Positions 1 to 8,472 of a stretch of 64,000 nt of DNA are shown here, piece after piece. This DNA comes from [Clostridium] asparagiforme DSM 15981 (lineage in GTDB: Bacteria; Bacillota; Clostridia; Lachnospirales; Lachnospiraceae), in the NCBI GenBank assembly GCA_025149125.1, contig CP102272.1:5146001-5210000 (forward strand). Reading direction: 5' to 3'. The notes beneath the pieces are model-generated. The model ran no database searches and was not told where the DNA came from. It saw nothing but the letters and a program-made list of their open reading frames with translations. Each line of letters begins with the position of its first letter. The stretch's first letter is position 1. The position numbers and the translations under genes were made by a program.

Positions 1-807
1 GCCCTCTCCAAACAGATCAACACCCTGGAGCGCGAGCTGGACTGCCGCCTGTTCGACCGAAAGGGCAGCCGCCTGGTGCTCAACGGCAGCGGGCAGAAAG
101 CCTACGCCTACGCCGTCTCCTGCCTGGACGGCTACGCCCGGCTTCAGGAGGAGCTGGCCGCGGCAGGGCAGGCCAGCCGGAAAACCCTGTATCTCGGCAC
201 CACCAACAGCATCGGGGTCTACCAACTCCCCACCGTGCTCCAGAAAGCCCGCCAGTCCCTTCCGGAATTGGAGATCCGCTTCACAGTCGGCTTCCGGGCC
301 AAAATCGTCTCCCTGCTGGCGGACGGCAGGGTTTCCCTGGCAATCCTGCCCCGGGTGGAAGGCGTAAAACCGCCCGCCGGTTACCTGGAAACCCCGCTCT
401 TTCGCGAGGAAATGGCCCTGGTACTACCCACGGATCACCCCCTTGCGGGCAAATCCGTCCCCTGGGCGGACATATGCCGCCTCACCATGCTGGCGCCGGA
501 GCAGGACTCCGCCACCCGGCAGTTTATCACAGGGCTGATGAAAACCCACGGCGGGGACTCCCCCAGGCTTCTGGACTTCGGAAATATCGAGGCCATCAAG
601 CAGGGGGTGATGCGGGGCATGGGCGTGTCCATTCTGCCCCTCGCCACCGTCCGGCGGGAGCTCTCAGGCGGGGAGCTGGCCCGGTGCCGGATCGGGGATG
701 TCAGTCTGGAGCGCACCGTGGACTGCGTCTGCCGGAAAAACGTGCCGCTGACCTGGTGGGAGCGGAAATTTCTGGATCTTTTTTCCAGTCAGCCTTCCCC
801 GTACTGA
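1..807 (+). CDS. LysR-family transcriptional regulator, 5' end outside the window
   Basis: The reading frame is open from the first base. The first residues (ALSKQINTLERELDCRLFDR) are the end of a LysR winged helix-turn-helix, so only the first ~25 codons are missing. The rest is a LysR substrate-binding domain (periplasmic-binding-protein type II fold), with the usual 'MALVLPTDHPLAG' segment in the middle and 'GVSILPLATV' near the end. Such proteins activate or repress a nearby operon in response to a small effector that cannot be predicted here. The gene converges on the phosphoglycerate mutase gene and their 3' ends overlap by 19 bp, so the mutase is not the usual divergent LysR target; the target probably lies left of the window. 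Confidence 0.93.
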   Translation, partial: ALSKQINTLERELDCRLFDRKGSRLVLNGSGQKAYAYAVSCLDGYARLQEELAAAGQASRKTLYLGTTNSIGVYQLPTVLQKARQSLPELEIRFTVGFRAKIVSLLADGRVSLAILPRVEGVKPPAGYLETPLFREEMALVLPTDHPLAGKSVPWADICRLTMLAPEQDSATRQFITGLMKTHGGDSPRLLDFGNIEAIKQGVMRGMGVSILPLATVRRELSGGELARCRIGDVSLERTVDCVCRKNVPLTWWERKFLDLFSSQPSPY

Positions 808-2363
808 CGGGCTTCCATGCCGTCTGTCAGGGCGTCGTAGGCCCGCTTTACATTTCCCCAGTTCTGATCCCGGTCCAGCACAAGGCCCCGGCCCACGCCG
901 TCCACCACGCGGAAATTGCCGCCGATCCGCGCCAGCCTCTCATCCAATGCCTGAAGCATTTCCGGGGCGGAGCCGGGCTCGGTGGAGCGGCCGTCAAAGA
1001 TGATATGCAGGTATACCTCCGGCAGGTCCCTGGCCATTTCGCAGATGGAAAGGGGGTAGTCGATGGAACCGTGGGAGGACTTGTAGGTCAGGTAGGACAA
1101 GAGGTGCAGCGCCCGGCCGGTTCTGCGGCAGCGGTCGATGGCCTCCAGAAACACGGGATTCTTCCGGAAGCTTCCGTCCCTCACCGCCGCGTCCAGGCGG
1201 ACGTCGTCCTGGAGCACCAGGCGGCCCGCTCCCAGGTTGATGTGCCCGGCCTCGGAGTTGCCCGGCTTGCCCGCGCCAAGCCCCACGTATTGGCCGGAGG
1301 CGTGGAGCCTGGACCAGGACTTCCCGCTGACAAGCGCGTCCCAGAAGGGGGTGTCCCCGGCAAAAATGGCGTCGTTTCCCGTCTGATCCCCCAGCCCCCA
1401 GCCGTCCAGAATGATGAGCAGCATTCTGCGGCCCTGGCCGAACTCATAGCCCGAAACAAGGGATTCCCCGGTCATTTCCCGGGGCTTTTTTATGGCCATC
1501 ACGTCCAGCACCGTGGGCGCCACGTCGGACAGCGCGCCGTCTCTCAACGGGATGGGTCCGCTCTTTCTGGGATCCATAAGCACAAAGGCCACCTGGTTAT
1601 CCGTGTGGGCTCCGTCGGGCTTGCCTGCGGGCGTGTAAAGCTTCTCGATATTCCCGTGGTCGGCGGTGATCGCAACCACATAGTCCTCCCTGAGGGCGGC
1701 GCTCACCACCTGCTGAAGGCTGCGGCTGACCTCCCGGCAGGCGGCCAGCTTGGCAGCGGAATTGAGCGTGTGTCCCACCACGTCTCCGTTTGCAAAATTC
1801 GTGACAATGAAATCATACCGGCCCAGCGCCTCCGTCACCGTGTCCGCCACCTCCGGCAGGGACAACTCCGGCTTCTGGTCAAAGGGCACGCCCTTGGGGG
1901 AAGGGATGCACTTGTCCGTCTCCGCGGGAAACGGGGCGTTCTCCCCGCCGTTCAGGAAAAAGGTCACATGGGCGAACTTCTCCGACTCGGCGCAGTGGAA
2001 CTGGCTTTTTCCGGCCTGGGAAATCACCTGGGCCAGCGGCATTTCCACGTGGGAGGGCGCAAAGGCGATGGGCAAATCCTTGAATTTCTCGTGATATAGG
2101 GTCATGATGGCAAAATAAAGGTCCTTAAGAGGGCGGCGGGGAACCTGTGCGAAACCGGGGTCCGTGAACATGTCGGTCAGCTCGATCTCCCGCTCTCCCC
2201 GGCGGCAGCAGAAAATCACACTGTCCCCGTCGGCGATCCTGCCCACGGGCCTGCCGCCCTCCGTCAAAACCATAGGTTCCAAGTGATAATCGTCCATCCC
2301 TTCGGCGTATGCGGCTCTGACCGCCTCCGCCAGGGAAGCGCCGCCGTATTGCGGTTGTGACAT
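789..2363 (-). CDS. gpmI: Circularly permuted cofactor-independent phosphoglycerate mutase
   Basis: iPGM interconverts 2- and 3-phosphoglycerate in glycolysis using two metal ions and a phosphoserine intermediate. All blocks of the family are present but in rotated order. Residues 10-70 match the second half of the transferase domain (R55 and R58). Residues 85-303 match the second phosphatase segment (K129, D194/H198, D235/H236, H253). A linker at 304-312 leads to the normal N-terminus, with D320 in ILDGWG and the catalytic serine S370 in GNSEAGH. The first half of the transferase domain follows (H431, R459, R492, R498) and ends in AYDALTDG. Length (524) is near normal. The usual Asp after the transferase Arg (DGRD) is Ser460. 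Start: ATG 9 nt after GAGGAGG. It may be a working mutase or a relative with altered specificity. Confidence 0.88.
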   Translation of the reverse strand: MSQPQYGGASLAEAVRAAYAEGMDDYHLEPMVLTEGGRPVGRIADGDSVIFCCRRGEREIELTDMFTDPGFAQVPRRPLKDLYFAIMTLYHEKFKDLPIAFAPSHVEMPLAQVISQAGKSQFHCAESEKFAHVTFFLNGGENAPFPAETDKCIPSPKGVPFDQKPELSLPEVADTVTEALGRYDFIVTNFANGDVVGHTLNSAAKLAACREVSRSLQQVVSAALREDYVVAITADHGNIEKLYTPAGKPDGAHTDNQVAFVLMDPRKSGPIPLRDGALSDVAPTVLDVMAIKKPREMTGESLVSGYEFGQGRRMLLIILDGWGLGDQTGNDAIFAGDTPFWDALVSGKSWSRLHASGQYVGLGAGKPGNSEAGHINLGAGRLVLQDDVRLDAAVRDGSFRKNPVFLEAIDRCRRTGRALHLLSYLTYKSSHGSIDYPLSICEMARDLPEVYLHIIFDGRSTEPGSAPEMLQALDERLARIGGNFRVVDGVGRGLVLDRDQNWGNVKRAYDALTDGMEARQYGEG

Positions 2364-2379
2364 TGTGATACCTCCTCAA

Positions 2380-2404
2380 ATATGATTCTTTTTCTTAATC
2401 ATAT
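2380..2404. promoter_or_regulatory. Palindrome before the phosphoglycerate mutase gene
   Basis: An 8-9-8 inverted repeat (ATATGATT and AATCATAT) lies directly upstream of the mutase ribosome-binding site. It could be an operator or a leader hairpin. No factor can be assigned. Confidence 0.35.
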
Positions 2405-2653
2405 AGCCTGTCGGTTCACAAGTCTAATTCGGATAAGTTGTAGGGATTATTCCAGAACGGAATAGGCAGTATCAAGACCGCCCGGGCGGGGCGAAAAAAA
2501 CAGAAATTGCCGTTTTTAAGGGAATTTCCGGCCGCTCACAGCAGTAAAAAGGTGTTGCTTTTTCGCGGAAAATATATTATAACTAATATGAGGAAAAATG
2601 GTTTCCCTTAAACCATTTCCTCATCCTTATTAATTATTTATACTCCCCTTGAG

Positions 2654-2689
2654 AAAACGCCGGATAGCTCCCCTATCACGGCGTTTTTT
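2654..2689 (+). terminator. Hairpin terminator, probably works in both directions
   Basis: The arms AAAACGCCG and CGGCGTTTT enclose a second GATAG/CTATC stem. The right arm runs into six T. There is no + strand gene just upstream, so it may serve as a second leftward terminator or act as insulation. Confidence 0.6.
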
Positions 2690-2730
2690 CTGCGCAGTAT
2701 ACAATTTTACAAAGAAATCCAATATGGCGC

Positions 2731-2764
2731 GAAAAGCCGGAAGCACCTCCGCTCCCGGCTTTCC
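2731..2764 (-). terminator. Terminator of the first NlpC/P60 gene
   Basis: AAAGCCGG and CCGGCTTT form an 8 bp stem about 50 nt beyond the stop codon. On the minus strand it ends in a short T run. Confidence 0.6.
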
Positions 2765-2812
2765 CCGTTCCTTTTTGAATATCCTTTTATCTGAACATTG
2801 CTAGCAATCCGT

Positions 2813-3541
2813 CTAACCCAGCACGCTTGTGATCTTCACAGGAGTCCGGTAATTCCAGGGGGAGATGGTGATTCCCGTCTGCTCGGTGGACGCGTGAACG
2901 ATCTGTCCGTTGCCTATGTACATCGCCACATGATTGATCCGTCTGCCGTTGCCGTAAAACAAAAGGTCTCCGGGCTGCATCTGATCCGCGCTGATAGCTG
3001 ATCCCTGGGCCGCCTGAGAACCGGAGGAACGGCTCATCCCAACACCCGCCGCGTTCTGCAGCACATAACGGGTAAAGCCGGAGCAGTCCACGCCGCTGTG
3101 GGGATCGGATCCGCCGTAGCGGTAACGTCCGCCCACGAACTGCAGCGCATAATCCACGACCTGCTGGCGGCGGTAGCTGTTGGAGGAGGTGAGCGCCTCC
3201 TGCTGAATCTCAGCCATCTCCTCACCGGCGACTTCCTCCACCGTGGCGTTGCCGGACACCGGCATATACCCCTCCGTGTCCAGAACCCGAACCTTCATCC
3301 AGCCGTTTCCCATATCTTCCAACACTTCATATGTATCGCCTGACTTTGCGGTGAGAAGAACATCCTCCCCGTCCCGGCTCTTGTTGATGTTCACACTGTC
3401 CGCCGTGACGGTAGCCACGTAAGTCCCCGGCTCAAATCCCGGTCCAATCGCCGCCAGAGCTGTCTGGGGCGCCGCCATCGTAAGTACAGAGCACATGGCA
3501 CCAATCCGCAAAAAATATCTAAAGGTCCTGGTATTCAACAA
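2813..3541 (-). CDS. Secreted SH3b-NlpC/P60 cell-wall hydrolase (copy 1)
   Basis: Predicted peptidoglycan endopeptidase cutting stem peptides outside the cell. Residues 1-30 are a signal peptide ending TALA-A. Residues 42-100 resemble a bacterial SH3 wall-binding domain. Residues 124-242 are an NlpC/P60 domain with the catalytic cysteine in DCSGF (C153) and histidines in NHVAMYIG (H204) and IVHAS (H216). The start is TTG, 4-7 nt after AGGAG, with two TTG codons in a row. It is closely related to the gene at 3957-4655, and both have a TGTAAY direct-repeat box upstream resembling the WalR (YycF) site that controls wall hydrolases in Firmicutes. Each copy has its own terminator, so they are separate transcription units from a local duplication. 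Confidence 0.92.
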   Translation of the reverse strand: MLNTRTFRYFLRIGAMCSVLTMAAPQTALAAIGPGFEPGTYVATVTADSVNINKSRDGEDVLLTAKSGDTYEVLEDMGNGWMKVRVLDTEGYMPVSGNATVEEVAGEEMAEIQQEALTSSNSYRRQQVVDYALQFVGGRYRYGGSDPHSGVDCSGFTRYVLQNAAGVGMSRSSGSQAAQGSAISADQMQPGDLLFYGNGRRINHVAMYIGNGQIVHASTEQTGITISPWNYRTPVKITSVLG

Positions 3542-3581
3542 AATCTCCTGCCTTTCATGTTCCGTTTACTTGTCCGTAATT

Positions 3582-3607
3582 GTTACGCAAATATTACATT
3601 CGTTACA
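3582..3607 (-). promoter_or_regulatory. WalR-like box upstream of the first NlpC/P60 gene
   Basis: Read on the minus strand the site is TGTAAC-GAA-TGTAAT-ATTTG-CGTAAC. The last two units fit the known WalR pattern TGTWAH-N5-TGTWAH with one mismatch, and a third half-site lies just upstream. The site is about 40-65 nt before the start codon. The sequence shows the repeats; binding by WalR is inferred. Confidence 0.55.
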
Positions 3608-3609
3608 AA

Positions 3610-3938
3610 CTTATTATAGCAGGTTCTTGAGATTCGTCAACTATTTTAGAATTATTTAACATTTTTTAGTCGTTTTTTACAATATCCTTACGGCCAGATT
3701 ACGAACTCACGCGTTTTCCGCCGCACAGGGGGCATTTCCAGAGGGCTTCAGCCGTTTTATCGCTGATTTTTCTGGCAAATGCTACCAATTTATTAAATTT
3801 CTGTTTCATTCCAGAAAAATGCTGCACCGAATTATTCCGGCGGCGGCGCTTCACCCATCCCCGCGTTTTCCTCCTCAGTCCGGTCCCCGGCAAGGGATAT
3901 GGAATGAGCCGCAGCCTGAACCAAAGTCCCAATACGGC
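3610..3938. other. Intergenic region between the NlpC/P60 genes
   Basis: AT-rich promoter-type sequence occupies about 3610-3690. A short leftward frame at 3699-3809 could encode a 36-residue peptide with a CPLCGG zinc-knuckle-like end, but it has no convincing ribosome site. It is more likely chance or a gene fragment, so no gene is called. Confidence 0.4.
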
Positions 3939-3969
3939 AAAAAAATACAGCCTGCATCAAAGCAGGCTG
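3939..3969 (-). terminator. Terminator overlapping the end of the second NlpC/P60 gene
   Basis: CAGCCTGC and GCAGGCTG form a perfect 8 bp stem followed on the minus strand by TATTTTTTT. The stop codon lies inside the hairpin. Confidence 0.85.
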
Positions 3970-4655
3970 ACAATCTTCACCGGTTTGCGGTAATTGTAGG
4001 GGGAGGTCTTGATCCCCGTGCGTTCTGTGGAGGCGTGGACGATCTGCCCGTCTCCAATGTACATGGCCACATGGTTGATCCGGCTGCCGCTGCTGTAGAA
4101 CAGCAGGTCGCCGGGGCGCATCTGGTCCACCGTCACTTCTCTGCCGTAGGACGACTGTCCGCCGGAGGAGTGGGGAAGGCTGATGGAAGCGGCTTTTGCC
4201 ATGACATAGCGGGTAAATCCCGAGCAATCCACGCCGCTGTTGGGGTCCGTTCCGCCGTACACATACTTGCCGCCCACGAACTGGAGGGCGTATTCCACGG
4301 TTTCACGGCGCTTTTTCACGGACTCATCCACCTTTTGGCTGGTCTTTTCCACCAGAGAGGCGTTCCCGGGAACGCGGATGTATCCTGCGGCGTCCTCTGC
4401 CTGGATCTTCACCCAACCCGCCTCCGCCTGGGACAACACCTGATAGGTCTGTCCCCGCTTCACGGTTCCCGCCTTGGCGGAGCTTGTGTTTGCCGCTGTA
4501 TGTACTTCGACCTCCGGGGCTTCGATCTTCACCACGTAGCTGGATGTGTTGGTCACCTCTGGTCCAAACTGGGCCGCTCTTGCCTCCGACGGTTCCGCCA
4601 CCAGAAGCAGCCCCATTACACAGGCGGCGCCTGCCATCTTCCATATCGTTTTCAC
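3957..4655 (-). CDS. Secreted SH3b-NlpC/P60 cell-wall hydrolase (copy 2)
   Basis: Paralogue of the upstream hydrolase with the same layout: signal peptide at 1-27 ending SEARA, SH3-like domain at about 42-100, charged linker, and NlpC/P60 domain at 117-232. The catalytic cysteine is C144 in DCSGF, with histidines H195 (NHVAMYIG) and H207 (IVHAS). I chose the GTG at 4655 because it sits 8 nt after GAGGTG and gives a clean signal peptide; a TTG at 4673 would start before that ribosome site. A perfect WalR-type box (TGTAAC-N5-TGTAAC) lies 61 nt upstream. Predicted to hydrolyse peptidoglycan stem peptides during growth or division. Confidence 0.9.
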   Translation of the reverse strand: MKTIWKMAGAACVMGLLLVAEPSEARAAQFGPEVTNTSSYVVKIEAPEVEVHTAANTSSAKAGTVKRGQTYQVLSQAEAGWVKIQAEDAAGYIRVPGNASLVEKTSQKVDESVKKRRETVEYALQFVGGKYVYGGTDPNSGVDCSGFTRYVMAKAASISLPHSSGGQSSYGREVTVDQMRPGDLLFYSSGSRINHVAMYIGDGQIVHASTERTGIKTSPYNYRKPVKIVSLL

Positions 4656-4715
4656 GCTTTTTGCACCTCGCAAATCAATCTATTTCCAATTTTCGATTAC
4701 AGTTTTATCAAAATT

Positions 4716-4732
4716 GTTACATAAATGTTACA
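4716..4732 (-). promoter_or_regulatory. Perfect WalR-like box upstream of the second NlpC/P60 gene
   Basis: The minus strand reads TGTAAC-ATTTA-TGTAAC, an exact fit to TGTWAH-N5-TGTWAH. The flanking AATT and the spacing resemble the box at 3582-3607, so the two hydrolases probably share a regulator. Confidence 0.65.
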
Positions 4733-4924
4733 TTTCTTATACAGTATATTTTATTTTTGTAATTTTGTCAAGATGCAATCACCGCGAACCCTGTCGGCCG
4801 CGTTGCTTTTTTCCCGGAGATCGCTTATCATAGGATCATACGAATCATTCTAATTCCCCGCGGACAGGCGCGTCCGGGCGCGGCCCGCCGCCTTCCCGTG
4901 AATCCACCACAGGAGGTATTTCCC

Positions 4925-5749
4925 ATGCACACAGAACGCTACCCCTATCCCCTCTGCATCCAGCTGGCAGCCCCGGAGTCCCTGGACAGCCCGGAATTTC
5001 TGGATACGCTCAAACTGCTGAAAGATTCCGGCTTCTACGGCGTCGAGATGAATCTGCTGGACTTCTCCCAGGCCTACGCGGTCCGGCTGAAAGAGACGCT
5101 GGAACGCTTCGGACTTCGGCTGACCATGATCGCTTCCGGCGCTTTTGCCAACCGTAACGGCCTGTCCCTCAGCAGCCCGGATCAGGGTGTCCGCGCCAGG
5201 AGCGTCCAGGCCCTTGGCGGAATGCTGGACTGCGCGGCGGGGTTCGGAGCGGGCGTCATCTGCGGCTTCATCAAGGGCGGGCCCTCCGGCGACAAAGCCG
5301 TGGCCTCCCAACAGCTGCGCGCCTCCCTGGAGGAGCTGGACCGTTTGGGCAAGACCGCGGCGGCCCCCCTCTACCTGGAAGCCACCAACCATTATGAGGC
5401 CCTTCTGGTCAACACCCTGGAGGAAGGCGCGGCCCTCACCGCCGGGCTCTCCCACCCGGTGTACATTCTCCCCGACACCTACCACATGAACATCGAGGAG
5501 ACGAGCACCACGGCGGCGCTGACAACCTATGCCGGCCATTACCACAATCTGCATGTGTCCGACAACAACCGCTATTTCCCCGGCATCGGCGCCATCGATT
5601 TTGCCGGAATCATGCGCCAGCTGAAGGGGCTGGGCTACGACGGCACCATTACCATTGAGGGAAGAGTGTTAAAGAGCCTGTCTGAGGACACTGTTTTCTC
5701 CGCTGGTTACCTGGCGGGGATCGGGGCGCAGTTGGGATTTTGGGAATAA
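4925..5749 (+). CDS. Sugar phosphate isomerase/epimerase-like TIM-barrel protein
   Basis: A 274-residue protein of the xylose-isomerase-like TIM-barrel (AP endonuclease family 2) superfamily. Typical blocks are 'GFYGVEMNLLDF' (first strand), 'LYLEATNHYEA' with a metal-ligand Glu, 'ILPDTYHMNIEE' (Asp and His ligands), 'HNLHVSDNNRYFPG', and 'GTITIEGR' near the end with the last Glu. These proteins usually bind Mn2+ or Mg2+ and interconvert ketoses or keto-polyols at C3. The start is the ATG at 4925, 7 nt after AGGAGG. It stands alone between divergent and convergent neighbours, so the substrate cannot be inferred from context. Call to superfamily is firm, exact reaction unknown. Confidence 0.85.
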   Translation: MHTERYPYPLCIQLAAPESLDSPEFLDTLKLLKDSGFYGVEMNLLDFSQAYAVRLKETLERFGLRLTMIASGAFANRNGLSLSSPDQGVRARSVQALGGMLDCAAGFGAGVICGFIKGGPSGDKAVASQQLRASLEELDRLGKTAAAPLYLEATNHYEALLVNTLEEGAALTAGLSHPVYILPDTYHMNIEETSTTAALTTYAGHYHNLHVSDNNRYFPGIGAIDFAGIMRQLKGLGYDGTITIEGRVLKSLSEDTVFSAGYLAGIGAQLGFWE

Positions 5750-5796
5750 TTGGTTCTTCAAGTAATCATCCACAAAATGCGCTATTCACCGCAGCC

Positions 5797-5842
5797 AAAA
5801 AGAGGGAGGCCATCCGTTTTCACACCGGATGCCCTCCCTCTT
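5797..5842. terminator. Bidirectional terminator between convergent genes
   Basis: A 17 bp stem (AAGAGGGAGG... pairing with ...CCTCCCTCTT) separates the isomerase gene from the DUF1700 gene. On the minus strand it runs into five T. Confidence 0.88.
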
Positions 5843-5854
5843 CATTTCTCATCT

Positions 5855-6361
5855 CTACCTTCTCGGCCCTTTCATAAACCAGATCACCAGCAGTACCAGC
5901 AGCACCGGCCATACCACGGACAGAATCCATCCGGCCAGGCCCAAGATGCCCATAAACAGCGTGATCAGCAGAAAAATCACCACAAAACCGGCCAAACCGG
6001 CCAAAAGCCGCACGTACCATTTGCTGAAATCCACATAGTGCACCGAACGCTTTTGGCCGTCCCCGTACTCCGTATACTGTTTCTGGGCGGTGCGCTTTGC
6101 GGCTCCGTCGTACTCCTCCCTTCCGCCGTAGGACTGGAAGCCGTCCGGGCGGTCCTCGGTGTCCAGAGTGGCGTCCACGATGGTGCGGGCGATGATCCTG
6201 GGGCCGCCTAACTCCTCGATCACCTGGAGTTCGGGCCGGCCCTTGGCCGTCTCCCCGTCAATATAGCTGTTGTAATAATTCAGGTTCTCCTGGATCACAG
6301 AGTAGGGCACCCGCCCGTCCAGCTCCTCCCGGAGAATCTGCAAAAATTCCGTCTTGGCCAT
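5855..6361 (-). CDS. HAAS/DUF1700 membrane protein
   Basis: A 168-residue protein. Residues 1-65 form the helical HAAS/DUF1700-type domain (LREELDGRVPYSVIQENLNYY, then EVIEELGGPRIIA-like helices). A polar linker follows, then two membrane helices at about 118-165 and a basic end, KGPRR. In many Clostridia such proteins sit next to a PadR-type repressor and act in envelope-stress or membrane signalling, but no PadR gene is present here. Its ATG follows directly on the fbp stop codon, so the two genes are translationally coupled and share the terminator at 5797-5842. Exact role unknown. Confidence 0.8.
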   Translation of the reverse strand: MAKTEFLQILREELDGRVPYSVIQENLNYYNSYIDGETAKGRPELQVIEELGGPRIIARTIVDATLDTEDRPDGFQSYGGREEYDGAAKRTAQKQYTEYGDGQKRSVHYVDFSKWYVRLLAGLAGFVVIFLLITLFMGILGLAGWILSVVWPVLLVLLVIWFMKGPRR

Positions 6362-8299
6362 TTATTCTACCCTTTCTTTCAGCGTGCCTTCCCGGTAGGC
6401 CGCCACCAGTTCTTTTAAATCCGCGATCTGCCCCGCCAGCTCTCTGCCCTTGTCGGTGTCCGCCACCATCACCCGGCTCTGCATTTTCTCCACCACGGAC
6501 ACCCGGGGCGAACTCTCCTTGTTGGGATCAAATGGCATGTGCTCCGCCAGCGCCAGGTGGTTGGAATTGTAGATCAGGGTGTACCCGGCGATGCCCGTGG
6601 CGGCCTGGTAAGCTTTGGAGAGGCCGCCGTCGATGATGAACAGCTTGCCCCCCGCCTTGACCGGAGTCTCCCCGTCCTTCATCTTCACCGGCACATGGCC
6701 GTTGATGATGTGGGAGCCCTTTGCCGGGAGATCGAATTCCTCCAGAATCCGGTCGCAGAATTCCTCCTGCACGCTGAGCTTGTAATAGGGGTTGAGCGTC
6801 TCCTTGTGGGTCTTTTTGTCCGCAATAAAATAGTGCTCAAAGGTGGTCATTTTATCCTTGCCGAACACCGGGGACTTGGAACCGCACCACAGGTACCACA
6901 TCAAATCCATGGCCCACTGCTTCTCCACCGAGCCCTCAGGCATAAAATATGCGTTCTGCACCTGATAGTTGAAGTAATCCATCAGGCTTCTGCCGGAATA
7001 GATGGCGTTGCCCGCCATAACGCTGTCGAAATTGCCGTCCGCCCTCATGGGGATACAGCCGTGGTACAGCAGATTGGAATTGTAGCACTTGTAAATGGCC
7101 CCGTGGGAGTAGAGGAATTTCACATGCTTGTGCAGCCGCCCGCTGTGCTTGAAGGACGCCTTCAGGGTTTTTAACAGCTCCTTCTCCCCGTCGGTGAGTT
7201 CCAGCGGATTCGCCGGGTCCACAGTGGGGAAATTCCGGTCCAGCATGGGGTACTCCTTCCCCTCCACCGTCACCGTGCCCTTCTCAAAGTCCACGGCCTC
7301 CAAAAGAATCCGGTTCGCCATGCCGTACTCGGGATGGCGCTTGATAATGGCACCCTCCACCTTGAACTGGATCACAGCGATGGCCTTGTGCATCTTCGCC
7401 GCCAGACCCGGATCCACTGCGTCGTAGACATTTTCATCCAATATATGAGGGACAAACCGCTCGCAGGGGTCGTCCCGGTACACCTTAGCCGCAAACATGG
7501 ACAGGGGCCGCAGGTTAATGCCGTAGCCGTCCTCCAGCACGTCGAAGCTGTTGTAGCTGATCGCGATGCGCAGCACGTTGCAGATGTTGGCCAGGTTGCC
7601 CGTGGCCGCTCCCATCCAGGAAATATCGTGGTTCCCCCACTGGATGTCCACATCGTGGAAATGCATAAGCTCGTCCATGATGATATCCGCCCTGGGACCA
7701 CGGTCGAAGATATCGCCGATAATGTGCAGATTGTCGATGGTCAGATTCTGTATCAGCTCGCACAGGGCGATGATGAACTTGTCCGCCACTGTGTTGTCGA
7801 TAATGGAGTGGATAATCTCGCTGTAATAAATCCGCTTGTTGTCGTCGTTGTAATCCACATGGAGCAGCTCGTCGATCACGTAGGCGAATTCCTTTGGCAT
7901 CTTCTTTCGCACCTTGGATCGGGTGTACTTGGAGGACACCACCTTGCAGATCTGCACCAGGCGGTAGATGGTGATCTTCTGAAAGTCCTCGGTAAACAGT
8001 CCCGTCTTGCGGATCTTTCCCAGATTCCGATCCGGATAATAGATCAGGTTCGCCAGCTGGACTTCCTCCTCCTCGGGAATCAGGTGCCCGAAGGTCTCGC
8101 GGATCTTCTCCCGGATAATGCCGGAGGAGCTGCGCAGCAGGTGGACAAACGCCTCATATTCCCCGTGCAGGTCGCTGAAGAAATACTCCGTCCCCTTCGG
8201 CAGTCCGCAGATCGCCATCAGGTTGATGATCTCGCTGGTAGCCGACCTCACCGTGGGATACTCCCTGGACAACAGCTTTAAATAAGCCAAATCCCTCAT
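6362..8299 (-). CDS. fbp: Fructose-1,6-bisphosphatase, class III
   Basis: Hydrolyses fructose 1,6-bisphosphate to fructose 6-phosphate in gluconeogenesis. The 645-residue length fits the Firmicutes-type class III enzyme. The metallophosphoesterase core is clear: FFSDLHGEYEAF (about residue 40), GDIFDRGPRAD (about 196), WGNHDISWMG (about 222), a later SHGAIYKCY block, and INGHVPVK/IDGGLSKAY near the C-terminus. The ATG follows AGGGAGG. It is the first gene of a two-gene unit with the DUF1700 gene and is divergent from signal peptidase I. Confidence 0.97.
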   Translation of the reverse strand: MRDLAYLKLLSREYPTVRSATSEIINLMAICGLPKGTEYFFSDLHGEYEAFVHLLRSSSGIIREKIRETFGHLIPEEEEVQLANLIYYPDRNLGKIRKTGLFTEDFQKITIYRLVQICKVVSSKYTRSKVRKKMPKEFAYVIDELLHVDYNDDNKRIYYSEIIHSIIDNTVADKFIIALCELIQNLTIDNLHIIGDIFDRGPRADIIMDELMHFHDVDIQWGNHDISWMGAATGNLANICNVLRIAISYNSFDVLEDGYGINLRPLSMFAAKVYRDDPCERFVPHILDENVYDAVDPGLAAKMHKAIAVIQFKVEGAIIKRHPEYGMANRILLEAVDFEKGTVTVEGKEYPMLDRNFPTVDPANPLELTDGEKELLKTLKASFKHSGRLHKHVKFLYSHGAIYKCYNSNLLYHGCIPMRADGNFDSVMAGNAIYSGRSLMDYFNYQVQNAYFMPEGSVEKQWAMDLMWYLWCGSKSPVFGKDKMTTFEHYFIADKKTHKETLNPYYKLSVQEEFCDRILEEFDLPAKGSHIINGHVPVKMKDGETPVKAGGKLFIIDGGLSKAYQAATGIAGYTLIYNSNHLALAEHMPFDPNKESSPRVSVVEKMQSRVMVADTDKGRELAGQIADLKELVAAYREGTLKERVE

Positions 8300-8472
8300 T
8301 TCTTCCGCCTCCCTTGTTCCATCCTTTTCAAACAGTTAAAAATATAGTAACACAAAATATCCCAGTTTTCAAACCCTCCCAAAAAAGAAATACACAATTA
8401 ACAATTTAGTAAAGACTTCCGCCCCCGACAGTGCTACACTATTCAATATCACCCCAAAGGAGCTGCAAATAC

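Larger units (their letters stand above)
2405..2812. other. Intergenic region with three hairpins
   Basis: No gene is visible. The region lies between the start of the mutase gene and the end of the first NlpC/P60 gene. An imperfect hairpin at 2590-2622 (GGTTT/AAACC core) and two terminator-like hairpins, listed separately, are the only structured parts. A mutase promoter probably lies in 2400-2440, but no clear -35/-10 pair is seen. Confidence 0.6.

Noticed and set aside
474-2099. Long + strand open frame antisense to the phosphoglycerate mutase
   Set aside because: It is a GC-rich shadow frame; the minus strand encodes all motifs of a known enzyme.
3699-3932. Small leftward frame ending CPLCGG
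   Set aside because: No good ribosome site and a basic, low-complexity start; mentioned only as a possible fragment.
7334-8281. + strand frame antisense to fbp
   Set aside because: No recognisable motif; fbp is unambiguous on the other strand.
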